Below the pieces are notes generated by a model, which did not search any database, was not told the origin of the DNA, and saw only the letters and a list, made by a program, of their open reading frames with translations. A DNA stretch of 64,000 nt from positions 1,736,001 through 1,800,000 of the forward strand of contig WJXW01000006.1 of assembly GCA_015832175.1 (NCBI GenBank). The letters are read 5' to 3'. Position 1 is the first letter of the stretch; every line of letters starts with the position of its first letter. The DNA is from Paraphaeosphaeria minitans. Its lineage: Eukaryota > Ascomycota > Dothideomycetes > Pleosporales > Didymosphaeriaceae. The translations under genes and the position numbers were made by a program. Positions 11,198-22,354 of this stretch are shown in pieces.

Positions 11198-12159
11198 TGG
11201 GTAAGACAGCGTAATCGGATATATCTAGAAGCCTTGTGAAGGCTGCGGAACAATGCGTAGTATCTCCTTTACCAGCCCCCACGATGGCTGAGCGGTAGAC
11301 TTCGAATCTCACTCCTCCCGATGGGCAGGTGGGAGTGTGGCGAGCGACCAGTGTCGTTCAGAGTGGCCCGGGTTGCCCCAGGAAAGACACTATAAGCCGG
11401 CGACAGCACCGAAGCTTTTGACATACTATTGGCATGGCGCCGAATGGCACCCTGCAGTTCAGAATCATGACATTTGGCGAGCCAGAAGATCTACCTCTGT
11501 GTTATCTCAGTGCAATAGACTAGTGCATACAGCAAGCCCGCATTAAGTGAATATTTGTGTTGGCTCGGGCGAGACGATGTTCGGTCGGCGTGACTTCTTA
11601 TGTTTCCTGGTAATGAAGACTGTTCCATGCGGAAATACTAGGACGTGGCCAAGAGCCCACAAGGAAACAGAATCTTCTCCACAGCTCGACTTTTGTACTG
11701 GGTGTGCGCTGTTGCAGAGTGGTGAACGGACGACCGAAGCAGACCGCCTTGCTGCCTTGCTGCCTTGCAGGGCATGGTCGCCGTATTTTGAGAGATTCTA
11801 CGCAACAACCTGAGATCTCCCAGCATCGTCTACTTGGTTATTCTATAACGCAAGTCCAACAGCTCCGCTCTGTTGGTAATGTCTTTGAGTCGAGTTGAGG
11901 GCCGATCTGACTGCCACAAACCCCGCTATGGTGGGGTTTTCGATGGGCGAGATGCATCGTGGAGAACTCTCGACACGGCAGGGCAGCGTAGCCGTGAATG
12001 GCAATGCATCAGACAGAAGAGCAATCAGTCAACGACAAAGGCTGCGTGCGGGTGCAGAACGCAAACAAACAAACTACGAAGTAAGAGGCTGTGGGCGGGG
12101 CGGTTGGGGCTGCCGGGGTCGAGGCGCAATCTAGGGCGGTGAAGGCAGTTGCGTAGCGC
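11198..12159. other. Long spacer upstream of HSP90
   Basis: About 960 bases with no supported gene; ORFs are short and lack family features. A tRNA-like fragment at 11281-11320 places an A-box-like TGGCTGAGCGGTAGA next to a B-box-like TTCGAATCTCAC with no anticodon arm between them. It is at best a relic. The right part leads into the HSP90 promoter. Confidence 0.45.
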
Positions 12160-12549
12160 GATTGGCTCCCGCCAGCAGTTTCCACGCGATTCTGCCAGCC
12201 TGCTAGAAGATTCTCGAGCTCCACCGCAACCGTATATATGTCGACGCCTGCAATTCTGCCTCTGCCTGCTCTCCATCTTCTTTGAATTGCTCATTGAGAC
12301 CCGCTGCAGACGCATCTGCCCGCCACTACTACCCACCACACGCACAGCTTTCTTGTGAAGCTACCGGGTCATTCACTACTTCACCTGTAAGTGCCTGCTG
12401 CCCGCGCCCGCACTTGCGCCTCTGAACGCCCCGCCGAGTCGAAAAGTCTTTCCCGCTCGACCTTGAGCCTTGCTCCCCTCATCTGCATCGCGTTGTACAT
12501 TGTCTGACCCAGCAGCAGCTCCTAGACCGACCTACGCACATACTCCACC
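12160..12549 (+). promoter_or_regulatory. HSP90 heat-shock promoter and 5' leader
   Basis: A heat-shock element of three alternating units, GAAgaTTCtcGAG, lies at 12206-12218. A TATA box (TATATA) follows at 12233-12238, about 15 bp downstream. An inverted CCAAT (ATTGG) lies at about 12161-12165. A strong 5' splice site (GTAAGT) at 12387, a CTGAC branch-like motif at 12504-12508 and AGs at about 12512-12525 suggest a leader intron before the ATG at 12550. The order HSE, TATA, leader fits HSF1-driven transcription of HSP90. No transcript start can be read directly. Confidence 0.65.
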
Positions 12550-14652
12550 ATGGCCGAGACGTTCGAGTTCCAGGCTGAGATCTCTCAGCTGCTTGGTCTC
12601 ATCATCAACACCGTCTACTCAAACAAGGAGATCTTCTTGCGAGAACTCATCTCCAACGCCTCCGATGCCCTCGACAAGATCCGGTATGAGGCTCTCTCAG
12701 ACCCCAGCAAGCTCGACAGCGGCAAGGACCTCCGCATCGACATCATCCCCAACAAGGAGGCCAAGACGCTCACCATTCAGGACTCCGGTATTGGTATGAC
12801 CAAGGCCGACCTGATCAACAACCTTGGTACCATTGCCCGCTCTGGCACCAAGCAGTTCATGGAGGCTCTCTCCGCCGGTGCCGACATTTCCATGATTGGT
12901 CAGTTCGGTGTTGGTTTCTACTCCGCATACCTCGTCGCAGACCGTGTCACCGTCGTCTCAAAAAACAACGATGACGAGCAGTACGTCTGGGAGTCGAGCG
13001 CCGGTGGCACCTTCAAGATCACTGAGGACACCGAGGGCGAGCAGATCGGCCGCGGAACCAAGATCATCCTCCACCTTAAGGATGAGCAGATGGACTACCT
13101 GAACGAGGCCAAGATCAAGGAGGTCGTCAAGAAGCATTCCGAGTTCATCTCCTACCCCATCTACCTCCACGTTCTCAAGGAGACCGAGAAGGAGGTTGAG
13201 GATGAGGACGCCGAGGAGACCACTACCGAAGGCGACGAGAAGAAGCCCAAGGTTGAGGAGGTCGACGACGAGGAGGAGGAAAAGAAGGAGAAGAAGACCA
13301 AGACGGTCAAGGAGTCCAAGATTGAGGAGGAGGAGCTCAACAAGACCAAGCCTATCTGGACCCGAAACCCCCAGGACATCAACCAGGAGGAGTATGCCTC
13401 CTTCTACAAGTCGCTCTCCAACGACTGGGAAGACCATCTTGCCGTGAAGCACTTCTCTGTTGAGGGTCAGCTCGAGTTCCGCGCCATCCTCTTCGTTCCC
13501 AAGCGCGCGCCCTTCGACCTGTTCGAGACCAAGAAGACCAAGAACAACATTAAGCTCTACGTGCGCCGTGTCTTCATCACTGACGATGCCACCGACCTCA
13601 TTCCTGAGTGGCTCAGCTTCGTTAAGGGTGTCGTTGACTCTGAGGATCTGCCCCTCAACCTCTCGCGTGAGACCCTTCAGCAGAACAAGATCATGAAGGT
13701 CATCCGCAAGAACATCGTGAAGAAGACTCTTGAGCTCTTCAACGAGATCGCCGAGGATCGTGAGCAGTTTGACAAGTTCTACTCTGCCTTCGGCAAGAAC
13801 TTGAAGCTCGGTATCCACGAGGACTCCCAGAACCGCCAGTCGCTTGCCAAGCTTCTGCGATTCAGCTCCACCAAGTCTGGTGATGAGGCCACCTCGCTGG
13901 CCGACTACATCACGCGCATGCCCGAGCACCAGAAGCAGATGTACTACATCACTGGCGAGTCCCTCAAGGCCGTCCAGAAGTCTCCCTTCCTTGACTCCCT
14001 CAAGGACAAGGGCTTTGAGGTTCTCTTCCTCGTTGACCCCATCGACGAGTACGCCATGACTCAGCTCAAGGAGTTTGACGGCAAGAAGCTTGTCGACATC
14101 ACCAAGGACTTCGAGCTTGAGGAGACCGAGGAGGAGAAGAAGGCCCGCGAGGAGGAGGAGAAGGAGTACGAGGGTCTCGCGAAGAGCCTTAAGAACGTTC
14201 TCGGCGAGAAGGTTGAGAAGGTTGTTGTTTCGCACAAGCTTACCGGCTCCCCTTGCGCTATCCGTACCGGCCAGTTCGGTTGGTCTGCCAACATGGAGCG
14301 TATCATGAAGGCCCAGGCTCTCCGTGACACCTCCATGAGCTCGTACATGTCTTCCAAGAAGACGTTCGAGATCTCGCCCAAATCTCCCATCATCAAGGAG
14401 CTCAAGCGCAAGGTCGAGGCTGACGGCGAGGAGGACCGTACCGTCAAGTCCATCACCCTGCTTCTCTTCGAGACCTCTCTCCTCGTCTCCGGTTTCACCA
14501 TTGACGAGCCCGTCCAGTACGCCGAGCGCATCCACAAGCTTGTCTCGCTTGGCCTGAACGTTGACGAGGAGGTCGAGACCGAGCAGGAGGCCAAGACCGA
14601 CGAGCCTGCTGCTGAGGCGACTGGCGAGAGCGCCATGGAGGAGGTCGACTAG
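12550..14652 (+). CDS. HSP90: Molecular chaperone HSP90
   Basis: The cytosolic ATP-dependent chaperone, 700 aa in one exon, the usual length. The N-terminal GHKL ATPase shows [16 protein letters not shown] (about 33-48), [11 protein letters not shown] (about 78-88) and [17 protein letters not shown] (about 117-133). A charged linker rich in Glu and Lys (about 210-265) follows. The middle domain has [15 protein letters not shown] with the catalytic-loop Arg. The C-terminal dimerisation domain ends in MEEVD, the docking site for TPR co-chaperones. Codon use is strongly biased to C-ending codons and AAG/GAG, as in highly expressed fungal genes. That bias also creates a 567-codon open frame on the opposite strand, which I do not treat as a gene. 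Expression is probably heat-inducible from the HSE at 12206. Confidence 0.98.
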   Translation: MAETFEFQAEISQLLGLIINTVYSNKEIFLRELISNASDALDKIRYEALSDPSKLDSGKDLRIDIIPNKEAKTLTIQDSGIGMTKADLINNLGTIARSGTKQFMEALSAGADISMIGQFGVGFYSAYLVADRVTVVSKNNDDEQYVWESSAGGTFKITEDTEGEQIGRGTKIILHLKDEQMDYLNEAKIKEVVKKHSEFISYPIYLHVLKETEKEVEDEDAEETTTEGDEKKPKVEEVDDEEEEKKEKKTKTVKESKIEEEELNKTKPIWTRNPQDINQEEYASFYKSLSNDWEDHLAVKHFSVEGQLEFRAILFVPKRAPFDLFETKKTKNNIKLYVRRVFITDDATDLIPEWLSFVKGVVDSEDLPLNLSRETLQQNKIMKVIRKNIVKKTLELFNEIAEDREQFDKFYSAFGKNLKLGIHEDSQNRQSLAKLLRFSSTKSGDEATSLADYITRMPEHQKQMYYITGESLKAVQKSPFLDSLKDKGFEVLFLVDPIDEYAMTQLKEFDGKKLVDITKDFELEETEEEKKAREEEEKEYEGLAKSLKNVLGEKVEKVVVSHKLTGSPCAIRTGQFGWSANMERIMKAQALRDTSMSSYMSSKKTFEISPKSPIIKELKRKVEADGEEDRTVKSITLLLFETSLLVSGFTIDEPVQYAERIHKLVSLGLNVDEEVETEQEAKTDEPAAEATGESAMEEVD

Positions 14653-15154
14653 ACGCCTCACCCATTCCGCCTTGAAAAGTTTGGCTCGGCGTTTGATTCC
14701 CCCTTTTACGTGTTACGGCTTTTCTCTTTCCATCCCTCCTCCTCACTACTTGCATGCATCGGATTAGCTATCTAGTTCAGGCGTCTTAAAGAGTGGTAGG
14801 AGGATATGTCTGAACGATATCCCTGGATGCGAGATGTACTCTAGGTAGTTCTTGTAATGCCTGGGCGTTAAGCCCGCCTCGGTACATACGAATGATGAAG
14901 CAATTCAAAAATGCCGTCTGCGATGGATTTGTGATGTGATTTTGCTTACTGTGATGATGAAACGAGGTTGAATAGAACCGAATTGTGTGATAGTAGTGGC
15001 CTTGCCGCACAGAGGAAAGAAGGATATCACTACGAGTACCAGCCAATTCGCCGTTCGCCCACTGACGTAATCCCGTCCGACTCACAGGTACCTACCCTAG
15101 CACGTCTGCTCACCATCAATCAACACAGCCCACACGCAAGCATTGCACCCACCC
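14653..15154. other. Intergenic spacer HSP90 to SelW-like gene
   Basis: 502 bases with the HSP90 3' untranslated region, including a T/C-rich stretch at about 14700-14750, and the promoter of the next gene. No RNA gene or repeat was seen. Confidence 0.5.
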
Positions 15155-15831
15155 ATGGCGACCTCGACGCAATCCGCACCCACGTCCCTACCCCGGGTGG
15201 CCATCACCTACTGCACGCAATGCCGCTGGCTGCTGCGCGCCGCTTACGTACGCGCCCCTCGACTCTCCGCGCGCAGGCCCCCAAACCACCGTCCCTACGG
15301 GTATCCTCCCTAACTAACACGCCGCACCTAGTTCGCCCAGGAACTCCTCTCCACCTTCGGCACCCAGATTGGAGAGGTGGCCCTCGTACCGGCCACGGGC
15401 GGCGTCTTCACGGTTGCGCTTGTGAGGTTCCCCCCCCTCTCCTCCGCCGCGACGACGTTTGCGTGCTTGGATTTAGCTGACAGTGGGCGCGTTTGAAGAC
15501 GTATGTTCCAAAGGATGTGGGGAGGGGAGGGGGCGGTGGGGGTGGGGATGGGGTTGGGGAGACGGAGACGGAGACGGTGCTGCTGTGGGATCGTAAGGCT
15601 GAGGGTGGGTTTCCTGAACCGAAGGTGCTGAAGCAGAGGGTTAGGGATTGGATTGATCCTGGGAGGGATTTGGGGCATTCGGATGTTGGGGGGAGGAAGG
15701 GGGGGAAGAAGGAAGATGAGAGGGCGGGAGAGGTGGAGGGTGGTGTAAAGGAGACCAGGGGAGATATCGCGGTAGAGAAGAAGGCGGAGGGTGGTCTAAA
15801 GGAGGGAGAGGTTTGTGAGGACTGTAAGTAG
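15155..15831 (+). CDS. SelW-like Rdx-fold thioredoxin-type protein
   Basis: Three exons, 15155-15247, 15332-15421 and 15499-15831, give 172 codons (171 aa). Residues 15-60 match the SelT/SelW/SelH (Rdx) family: VAITYCTQCRWLLRAAY then FAQELLSTFG, and a beta strand ending FTVALTYVP. The redox motif is CTQC at residues 20-23; fungi have Cys where animals have Sec. The core would end near residue 120 (VRDWIDPGRDLGHSD). It is followed by about 55 residues of Gly/Lys/Glu-rich tail ending in CEDCK, which carries a second CxxC. A run of glycines (GRGGGGGGDGVG, about 69-80) is inserted within the fold. The protein is probably a small cytosolic thiol oxidoreductase; partner and substrate are unknown. 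Confidence 0.85.
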
Positions 15832-16138
15832 GGTGGGAAGGGTCTAGATGACTGCGACTTGTGGTAGGATTCTGACGGTGCCCCGATACAACTTGGGCGA
15901 GGCTGAAGATTGCGAATCGATCGCAAGATTGGTATAGTATCAAGACATGTCAAACATGTCCGAGGATGCCTGCGAATTCCTCGCCGTCTTCGATGTGAAG
16001 ACTCTCCAGGTCCTGAGCGCAGCGCCTCGAGCCGATGGAAAGCACCCATATGCTGACCCAACACTGCTCAACGTCATGGCCATTACGCAAAGACAAAAAC
16101 GTAGTCGTCGGATGAAAGCAACGCGCATATGCCAAGCT
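15832..16138. other. Convergent intergenic spacer
   Basis: 307 bases between two convergent genes. Several short frames overlap here on both strands, none with family features. I see nothing else in it. Confidence 0.45.
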
Positions 16139-17587
16139 CTACTCCGCCTCAGTGTCACCTGATCCTCCGCGTTTCCGATCGAGCTTGTTCAGACGGCTGG
16201 TCGTGCGGACTTCGGCACGTTGGACTCGCCGCTTGAACTCCAGTGCGTCCGCCTCCAGCTTGTCCATCCGTGCCTTCAGTACGCGAGAATCGATGCGCTG
16301 TCCGTCTGGGGCACCCATATCCCGACTGAAGTAGGTTCCTTCTGCATTCGGCGGTCCCAAAGCTTCCCTATACGTATACGTGATTAGCGTAGCGTTCGTT
16401 TTACGGTACCAGGAAAAGAATTCGAGTGCAAACCGATCTATGTATTGTCTACACCTAGACAACACACTGTACTCAGATCTTCGGCTTCGCACGTTATATG
16501 AGATGACAGCACTTACCACACGTTGTCAAGACGCTCATCGTTGTCCCGCCAAGCGTGTTCGAGGGCGAGTAAGCGCTGATCGACCCTAGCCAGTGTTCCG
16601 TTCCGTATGTAGGCGGCAATGTCGAGGTTCTTGTTCACCAAGCCACACAGGCTCTGCATCTCGGCAATAGAGCTTCTCATACTGTCCAGGTCGGGTGACT
16701 GGAAGGCGTTGTCGCGAGCGTTGAAGAATGTGGACAAGGCGAGGATTGCCGTGATTGCACAGCACACCCAGGGAAGATAGGCATGCATCTTCGCGAACTT
16801 GTTCGCTTGCTGTGGAGAAGATTTGGCTGCCATGGTCTCGAGAAGGTTCAGGGCAGTCCAGGTGCTTTCGGCGGCGGCGGTCAGATGCTTGATGACTTCA
16901 GCCAACTCGGACATGATGGTCACGATGGCAGCGTCTTGCTCGGTTGACTTGTGCGCGTCTGTTCCAGCCTCTGCTTCGATCTGCTTTGTTTTGTCGCTCA
17001 TGGTCTTCATGATGGTTGCAATGATGTTGCTGACCTTGATGGAGATTTCGCGCGCCTGGAACGTGTACATGTCGATGCAGCACTTGCTGCTGAAGCCTGC
17101 CTGGGTAATGTATCAGTACTTGAACATGGCCTGCAGCCAATCAAGATAGGACGAGGCGAGAAAGTCCGGTCGCTCAAAGTTCGTGCCAACTTACACATTG
17201 GGCGAGTTTCTTGATGTGCGTTACAATGTCTTCAAGCTCTCTGGATGCAGCAGAAAGACCGGAGTACTGCTCGTATTTGGGCCACATGTTCAGCGGCTTG
17301 CCATGCATGTGCTGGGTGATGACATATACATTGAAGGCGCTCATCTCCGACTCCAGCACGGCCATGGACACAATGAGAGCCTGCAGGTTTTTGCGAGTTG
17401 TGTCGTCCGGGCCGACACTGGCGGGTGTGAAGAAGTAGCGATACAGCATTGCCATGAAGCGGCGATGTTGCTGCACGGTGTCGAGTGAGTCGTGGTCAGT
17501 CCCGTCGTCCACGCCTGTCGAAATGCCGTTAGCGCATCTGTGTGCTGGCGACTGTTGTGGAGGGCGCAACCTACGATCCAGAGGCAT
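16139..17587 (-). CDS. Orphan protein with one membrane segment and coiled-coil tail
   Basis: I do not recognise this family. Exons on the minus strand 17587-17195, 17100-16517 and 16367-16139 sum to 402 codons (401 aa) with canonical introns. The N-terminal half is helical (NLQALIVSMAVLESEMSAFNVYV, about residues 60-82). A hydrophobic segment, YLPWVCCAITAILALSTFF, lies at about residues 228-246. The end is a charged coiled coil with repeated Leu/Arg/Lys (VLKARMDKLEADALEFKRRV). The start is uncertain. ATG at 17587 (MPLDRRLRPPQ) runs straight on. An alternative uses an upstream ATG at 17715 and an intron at about 17570-17515 with a CTAAC branch-like site. The last intron is 149 nt, about three times the local norm, because it contains a 74-bp repeat element. 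Confidence 0.6.
16412..16485 (-). mobile_element. MITE-like element, copy 1, in an intron
   Basis: This 74-bp sequence lies inside the last intron of the orphan gene. Read on the minus strand it starts near AAGATCTGAGTACAGTGTG and ends TTGCACTCGAATTCTTTTCC. It aligns without gaps to copy 4 (49545-49618) over 40 bp at 31 of 40 positions, and further similarity continues to the same end. Most differences are transitions. No coding capacity. The call as a mobile element rests on shared length, inverted ends and dispersal. Confidence 0.55.
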
Positions 17588-19160
17588 GATTGAAAGTGTG
17601 TGTAGTCGGCCAGTGGGCGCGAGGATCGAAGAGCAGTCGGCGGTTGACGTAGGGTCACGGGAAGCGTGTAAGAGGGTCGCGGGAAGCGTGTGAGAAGGTA
17701 CGCGCTGCAAATCAATCACGTTGCATGCGTGCGGACTGTTCAAGAGCTTGAGCTTGGTGGCGGCAGTCGAGCTTTGGGCAGCCGTGCGAAGGTGGTGAAT
17801 GGTGAAAGTGGACAAAACGAGCTTCACCGCGCTCGAGCCCACTGACCAGCGGCGTCTGTCACTTTCGAGGCAATCAATGTTCAATGTGCGATGGCTTGCT
17901 GCAGGCGCACAGCTCTTGCCCAGATCATATGCGCTGGCGTGCTGCTCCTGTTGCGAGCCTTCTGATGGAATGCGTCCTGCGACCTACGCGATGAGGCTCC
18001 ATAGCTAGGGATGAGTAGGTAGAGTTTGTAGTAGGTAGGTAGGTAGGTACCTACAGGTGCAGGAATAACGTTTGTGCGCAGCCGGCACTGTGTTGCGCAC
18101 CCGTGCATGACACAGCATGCCCAAGTCCTTGAGCTGGTATTTACCATTGTAGGTAGATGCGTCAAGAGATCAGCGTATTGCGATATCTAGACTACGTACC
18201 GTAGGAATGACTCTGATATGGTCCGACAATAGGAAGTCACCGCGGTTTGTATGAGGCCTCAGACCAGGCCTCGCTCGCGCAACCGCCTACGGTACGGTAC
18301 GGTACGGTACGGTACAAGTGGATACCTATTGACGGCAGCTCACTGCATCATGGATGGTCTAGGTAGTCTACCTGCTGCGGGAGCCGGGCGGTTGGCTGCC
18401 GTTCACCGGTGCGATGCGTGAAGCCGCGCGTCGTTGGCTTTGGAAATCTTCTGCCACGCGGGGAACAGCAGGTGGTCTAGCAGCAGCAGCAGGTAGTCTA
18501 GCAGCAGCAGCGGTGGTGGTGATGCAACGAGACACAGCAAGCCGTGGGAGAGCCGTGGGGAGAGCCGTGGTGTTCAAACCCACGCAACTCTTCTCTTGGC
18601 CGACCATTCAGATGGCCCCAACAACATCACCGTACCTACCGGCACACATCAAGCCCATCGCCACAGATCGGCGCCGACCCTGACAATGGAATCGCAACGA
18701 CTCGCATGTGCTTCCACACTCCAACCTGCTCTTCCTCCTCGCTCATTCATGGATTCCAGTCCAGCCTGGACAGCTGGGCAACTGGGCAACTGGGCGCTCG
18801 TATCTGCCCCAGACCGCTGCAGCAAGCCACCTAATGTGCTCCCACGGCATGCCCGGGATGGTGCGCTCAGCTGTGACTCTGAGCAGCCCGATCCGATGTG
18901 TAGACAACCGCCGACGATCTGGAGCTACATCGCCGGCCAATTTCTAGTCCGCAGCCACAAGCTGCAGCCAAATCCGCCGTTCGCGGGCTAGCTGGCAGCC
19001 ACCATCGCCTCCGCGTCCTAGGAGAGACGCGCAAAGCTGAGGTCACGTCGGTTACTTGGCTACAGATGCACGGCTGCCTCGTACCACTCCGGAACTCACA
19101 TCAAGTCCCGCATTCGACCTCCCACCCGCCGTGCTACCTATCCCCACTTAACCTCCTTCA
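17588..19160. other. Long spacer with simple repeats
   Basis: About 1.57 kb without a supported gene. It holds a TAGGTAGG run meeting CCTAC at 18031-18054, a perfect (GGTAC)5 at 18291-18315 and AGC triplet runs at 18481-18515. The short frames here have no family features. Confidence 0.5.
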
Positions 19161-19360
19161 ATCCTGGGCCTTGACCTTGTTCCAGTCAACAACTGCAAGA
19201 GCCTTCAGCCCTGAACCTCGACCTTCTTCCAGTCGACACCTCCATGAGCCTTCAGTCCTGAACCTCGACCATCTTCTAGTCAACAACTCCATGAGCCTTT
19301 GGTCCTGAGCCTCGAATTTCTTCCAATCAACACCTCCATGAGCCTGCTGTCCGGACAGCC
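19161..19360. repeat. 47-bp minisatellite, about four copies
   Basis: The unit TCCTGAACCTCGACC...TTCAG recurs at about 19161, 19208, 19255 and 19302, with a partial copy from 19349. Copies differ at several positions but keep TCCTG, CTTCCAGTC and CTCCATGAGCC. The period is not a multiple of three, so it is unlikely to encode a protein repeat. It lies directly upstream of the next gene's start at 19473. Confidence 0.8.
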
Positions 19361-19472
19361 ACGAGCACGGTGACATTGATCTCTTCGCACAATCTCCTTC
19401 GGGACCTAATATATTGAGACTTATCTGAAATAACGACTGGCTCTTCGTGTGTTTCCTACAATACATACCCCA

Positions 19473-22354
19473 ATGCGTCGGGTCGAGAGATGGGCTGGTT
19501 TAACACGCACAGTCAGCAATTGGGATGGTTTGCGAAGAGTGAGTATAGCTTCACGTGCTACACGTACATTGCTAATCTACGTACAGGACCCAGAGCTTTG
19601 GGATGAGGATGGAGACTGCCTCGTACATCTTTACGCGGTTGGACAATCGCAACGCGGTCCCTCGTTCTGCGTCCCATTTCGTCTGCTGAAGCAAACAAAC
19701 TGCGGGTCCATGTTCAGCCTTTGCTTCGCGCAGACAGCAAAAAATCCTGTATCGAACAACACTTCTTCAGAAGCGAAGCGACTTCCTGGTGAGGTTTCAC
19801 GTAGGATAGAGCTCTACATCCCAGCACCTGAAGATACTAGTCGCGAAGGGTCCTTCGAATGGCATATCGCAACGCGGAATTTCTTCGCATTCGTCTCTGG
19901 GAAGCCGCTGGTCGGTAACCACTTGGGACAGGCAATGATCGATCTGCAAGAGCGAATGCGCCTTTTCCGAGCCGGACGCGTGGACAACCACCAGGACTTT
20001 CTAGAGTATGCAGAGGCTCAAGGCTATCGAGACTTCGTTGGTTTCCCAGACTATGCGCTCGCTATGCTTTACTATGCCGAGCACTACAGAATCAGAGACG
20101 CTTGGATCGATGCTTTTGCACACTGCGTCGGTATGAATGAGAAGCTTGTTCTCAGTCATGAATTTCCAGTGAGTGTGTCTACAGTTGGCAGACAGAGATC
20201 GAATAGCTCCGACTTCGGCACTGCCTGTTCTGGCATAACACAGTCGCTACAATCTCAATTCGCGTACTGTATCTTGTCCTTGATTTGTTCGAGCGTTGTT
20301 AACGTTCTCAGCATCAATCCCGCCTAACGAAGGCCCTAATCACCCGAGCGTGTCTGGAAATGGATATTGAGCTTGGCAGAATTACCTCCGCTGTGCGAGA
20401 CTTTCTGGAGGACGATCTCTCCCCTACCCACCTGGGTCTCACTAATGGAGCTCGGAACCACCTCGACCGTTTCAGGTCGTTCCTGCACAGCTTCTACGTC
20501 GACAAATTCGGATACTGGCCTCCCCCTAAAGGCACCACCTTCTCCAAGGCTTTATTCCGATCTCTATATTTCGACTTCAAGAATCTGTACGACTATCTAG
20601 TCGACTCGGAGTCAACTGCAGATCTAGCGTCCCAGAAGCTGGCAAGCGGTGGCATCTGCGTTCTACAAAACGTCGACTCGTTTGATAAAAGGCACAGATT
20701 CCCACCTCTGCCGCATCCATTGCCCTTGACACCAAGCGAAATAACATCGTCCAAAACCAAGAGAACAAGGTCGCAAAACTCCCTTAAATACATGACGATC
20801 GGAACCAAGCAAGGCAAGGACGAGCGAAATCTGAGTGCTCGCGCAGCTCTCATAATGGCAACGAATGGCGAGAGCGAGGCTCGTATCGTCCAAGCCTACA
20901 TGCGTTTTGAGCGACACTGCATCACGAGCTATACGGAAGAGAAGACCTGCATTGCAGATGCTCGTAAAGTTAGGTGGCTTCTCATTTACGGTACTTTGCA
21001 GTACCTTGTCTCAGCCCTCCGTGCTCCTTGCGAGGTCCGTGATACCGAAGGCCCGAAGTACCATCTCAACTGCCTCGTCAGGGAACCTGCACAATGGCAA
21101 GCTGCAACAACTCCTATGCCCGTTTCAACTACCGACCTGGCTGCCAGTCCCATTGACAAGTGCATCGCTGAGTGGAACGGGACACCTTTCGAGGCCGATG
21201 CTTTTCTAACAAAGCCCACTGCGATTGAGCCGGACTGTCAAAGTTACGACTACTTTTCACATACCAACACTGATCCTGGGAGCAGACGAGTCTCCATCGA
21301 AATCCCTGCTCCCTTGAAGATCTCGCAATCCTCCCGGACCTCTTCTGTTCGTTCCCGCAGGCGCCTCTCGTTGCCGTCGCTAGGGTCTAGCCGGAATAGT
21401 ATCAGCCTCAAACCGCAAATGCACTGCGAAATCCTTGTTCATGGATACGGCAACGGCTTGAATGGCGAACTCGTCGACGCGCTTCCAGAAGTGCCATCAC
21501 TAGTGCCGTCACAACATTCAAATGTCGATCCCAGCCTCACAAAGCGTTCGTCACAAGCTACGATAGGACCTGACACTTCTTGGCTGATGTCGACCACACC
21601 AGACACAACGCCACATCACTGCAACCAGCGCCAACATGAGATTAGGCCATGCTGTATTGCCATCATGGATCCTATGGGGATGCCCCAAGACGAGTGGGGC
21701 TGTATGTTGGAGCTTCCTCTCTTGATCAACGAGTCCACCAACCCAATTCCTTCCCATACACCCCCTAATACACATTCCCCCGACAGCACCTCATCTCTCT
21801 GGTGGAGTGGTGGTGGAAGCTCCGCATCGTCGATGTCCAGCACCTATGATGAACAGCTGGAGGCCAAGATCACATCCGCCGAGGAAAGTGGACTGCTGGG
21901 TGGACTCGTGCCTATTGTCAGCTCGAACTTGGCCTCCCCGCCGGTCCTGCCAGTCAGACGCAGCTCGTTGCCTTTCAGAATTAGCAGGCAGCGCTCCTCA
22001 GCAGAGGCATTGCCTGTCAAAAAGAGTGATCCTAACTCATGTATTGGTGTTGCCATTGCAGATCCAAGTCCTTCAGCCCACAGTGGTCTTTCTACCCCAG
22101 TTGCCTTGACCACCTCACCCAGCTCTCGCGCAAATCAAAAGATCAGCACGCGAGTAAGTACATCAAACATTCGACGTTTCCCGTCGTTCATGCGGGTGAT
22201 GGACGTACCCATCTCGTCCTCGTCGTCGCTTGAAAAGTCGTCCACCTCATCTGAACAGGATGACTGGCCCATAAAGAGAACTGCCTGCAAGATCGACTCG
22301 CCGTTCGTTGCTAAGATTAAGAAAGAGAGGAGATTGAGTTTTTGGAAGCGTTGA
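19473..22354 (+). CDS. Large conserved fungal protein of unknown function
   Basis: Exons 19473-19538, 19587-20168 and 20312-22354 give 897 codons (896 aa). The first 250 residues are compact: LWDEDGDCLVHLYAVGQSQRG, RRIELYIPAPED, FFAFVSGKPLVGNHLGQAMIDLQERM and GFPDYALAMLYYAEHYRIRDAWIDAFAHCVGM. Next come RLTKALITRACLEMDIELGR and a helical region with KYMTIGTKQGKDERNLSARAALIMATNGESEARIVQAYMRFE. The last 400 residues are Ser/Pro/Thr-rich and probably disordered, ending in the basic KIKKERRLSFWKR. I recognise it as a widespread uncharacterised filamentous-fungal family, possibly DUF8004, but cannot confirm the name. No signal peptide or clear membrane segment. The second intron (143 nt) is long, so its acceptor is the least certain point. 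Confidence 0.75.

Noticed and set aside
12958..14661. 567-codon open frame on the minus strand across HSP90
   Set aside because: Antisense shadow caused by strong codon bias in HSP90; its Leu/Val/Gly composition has no family features.
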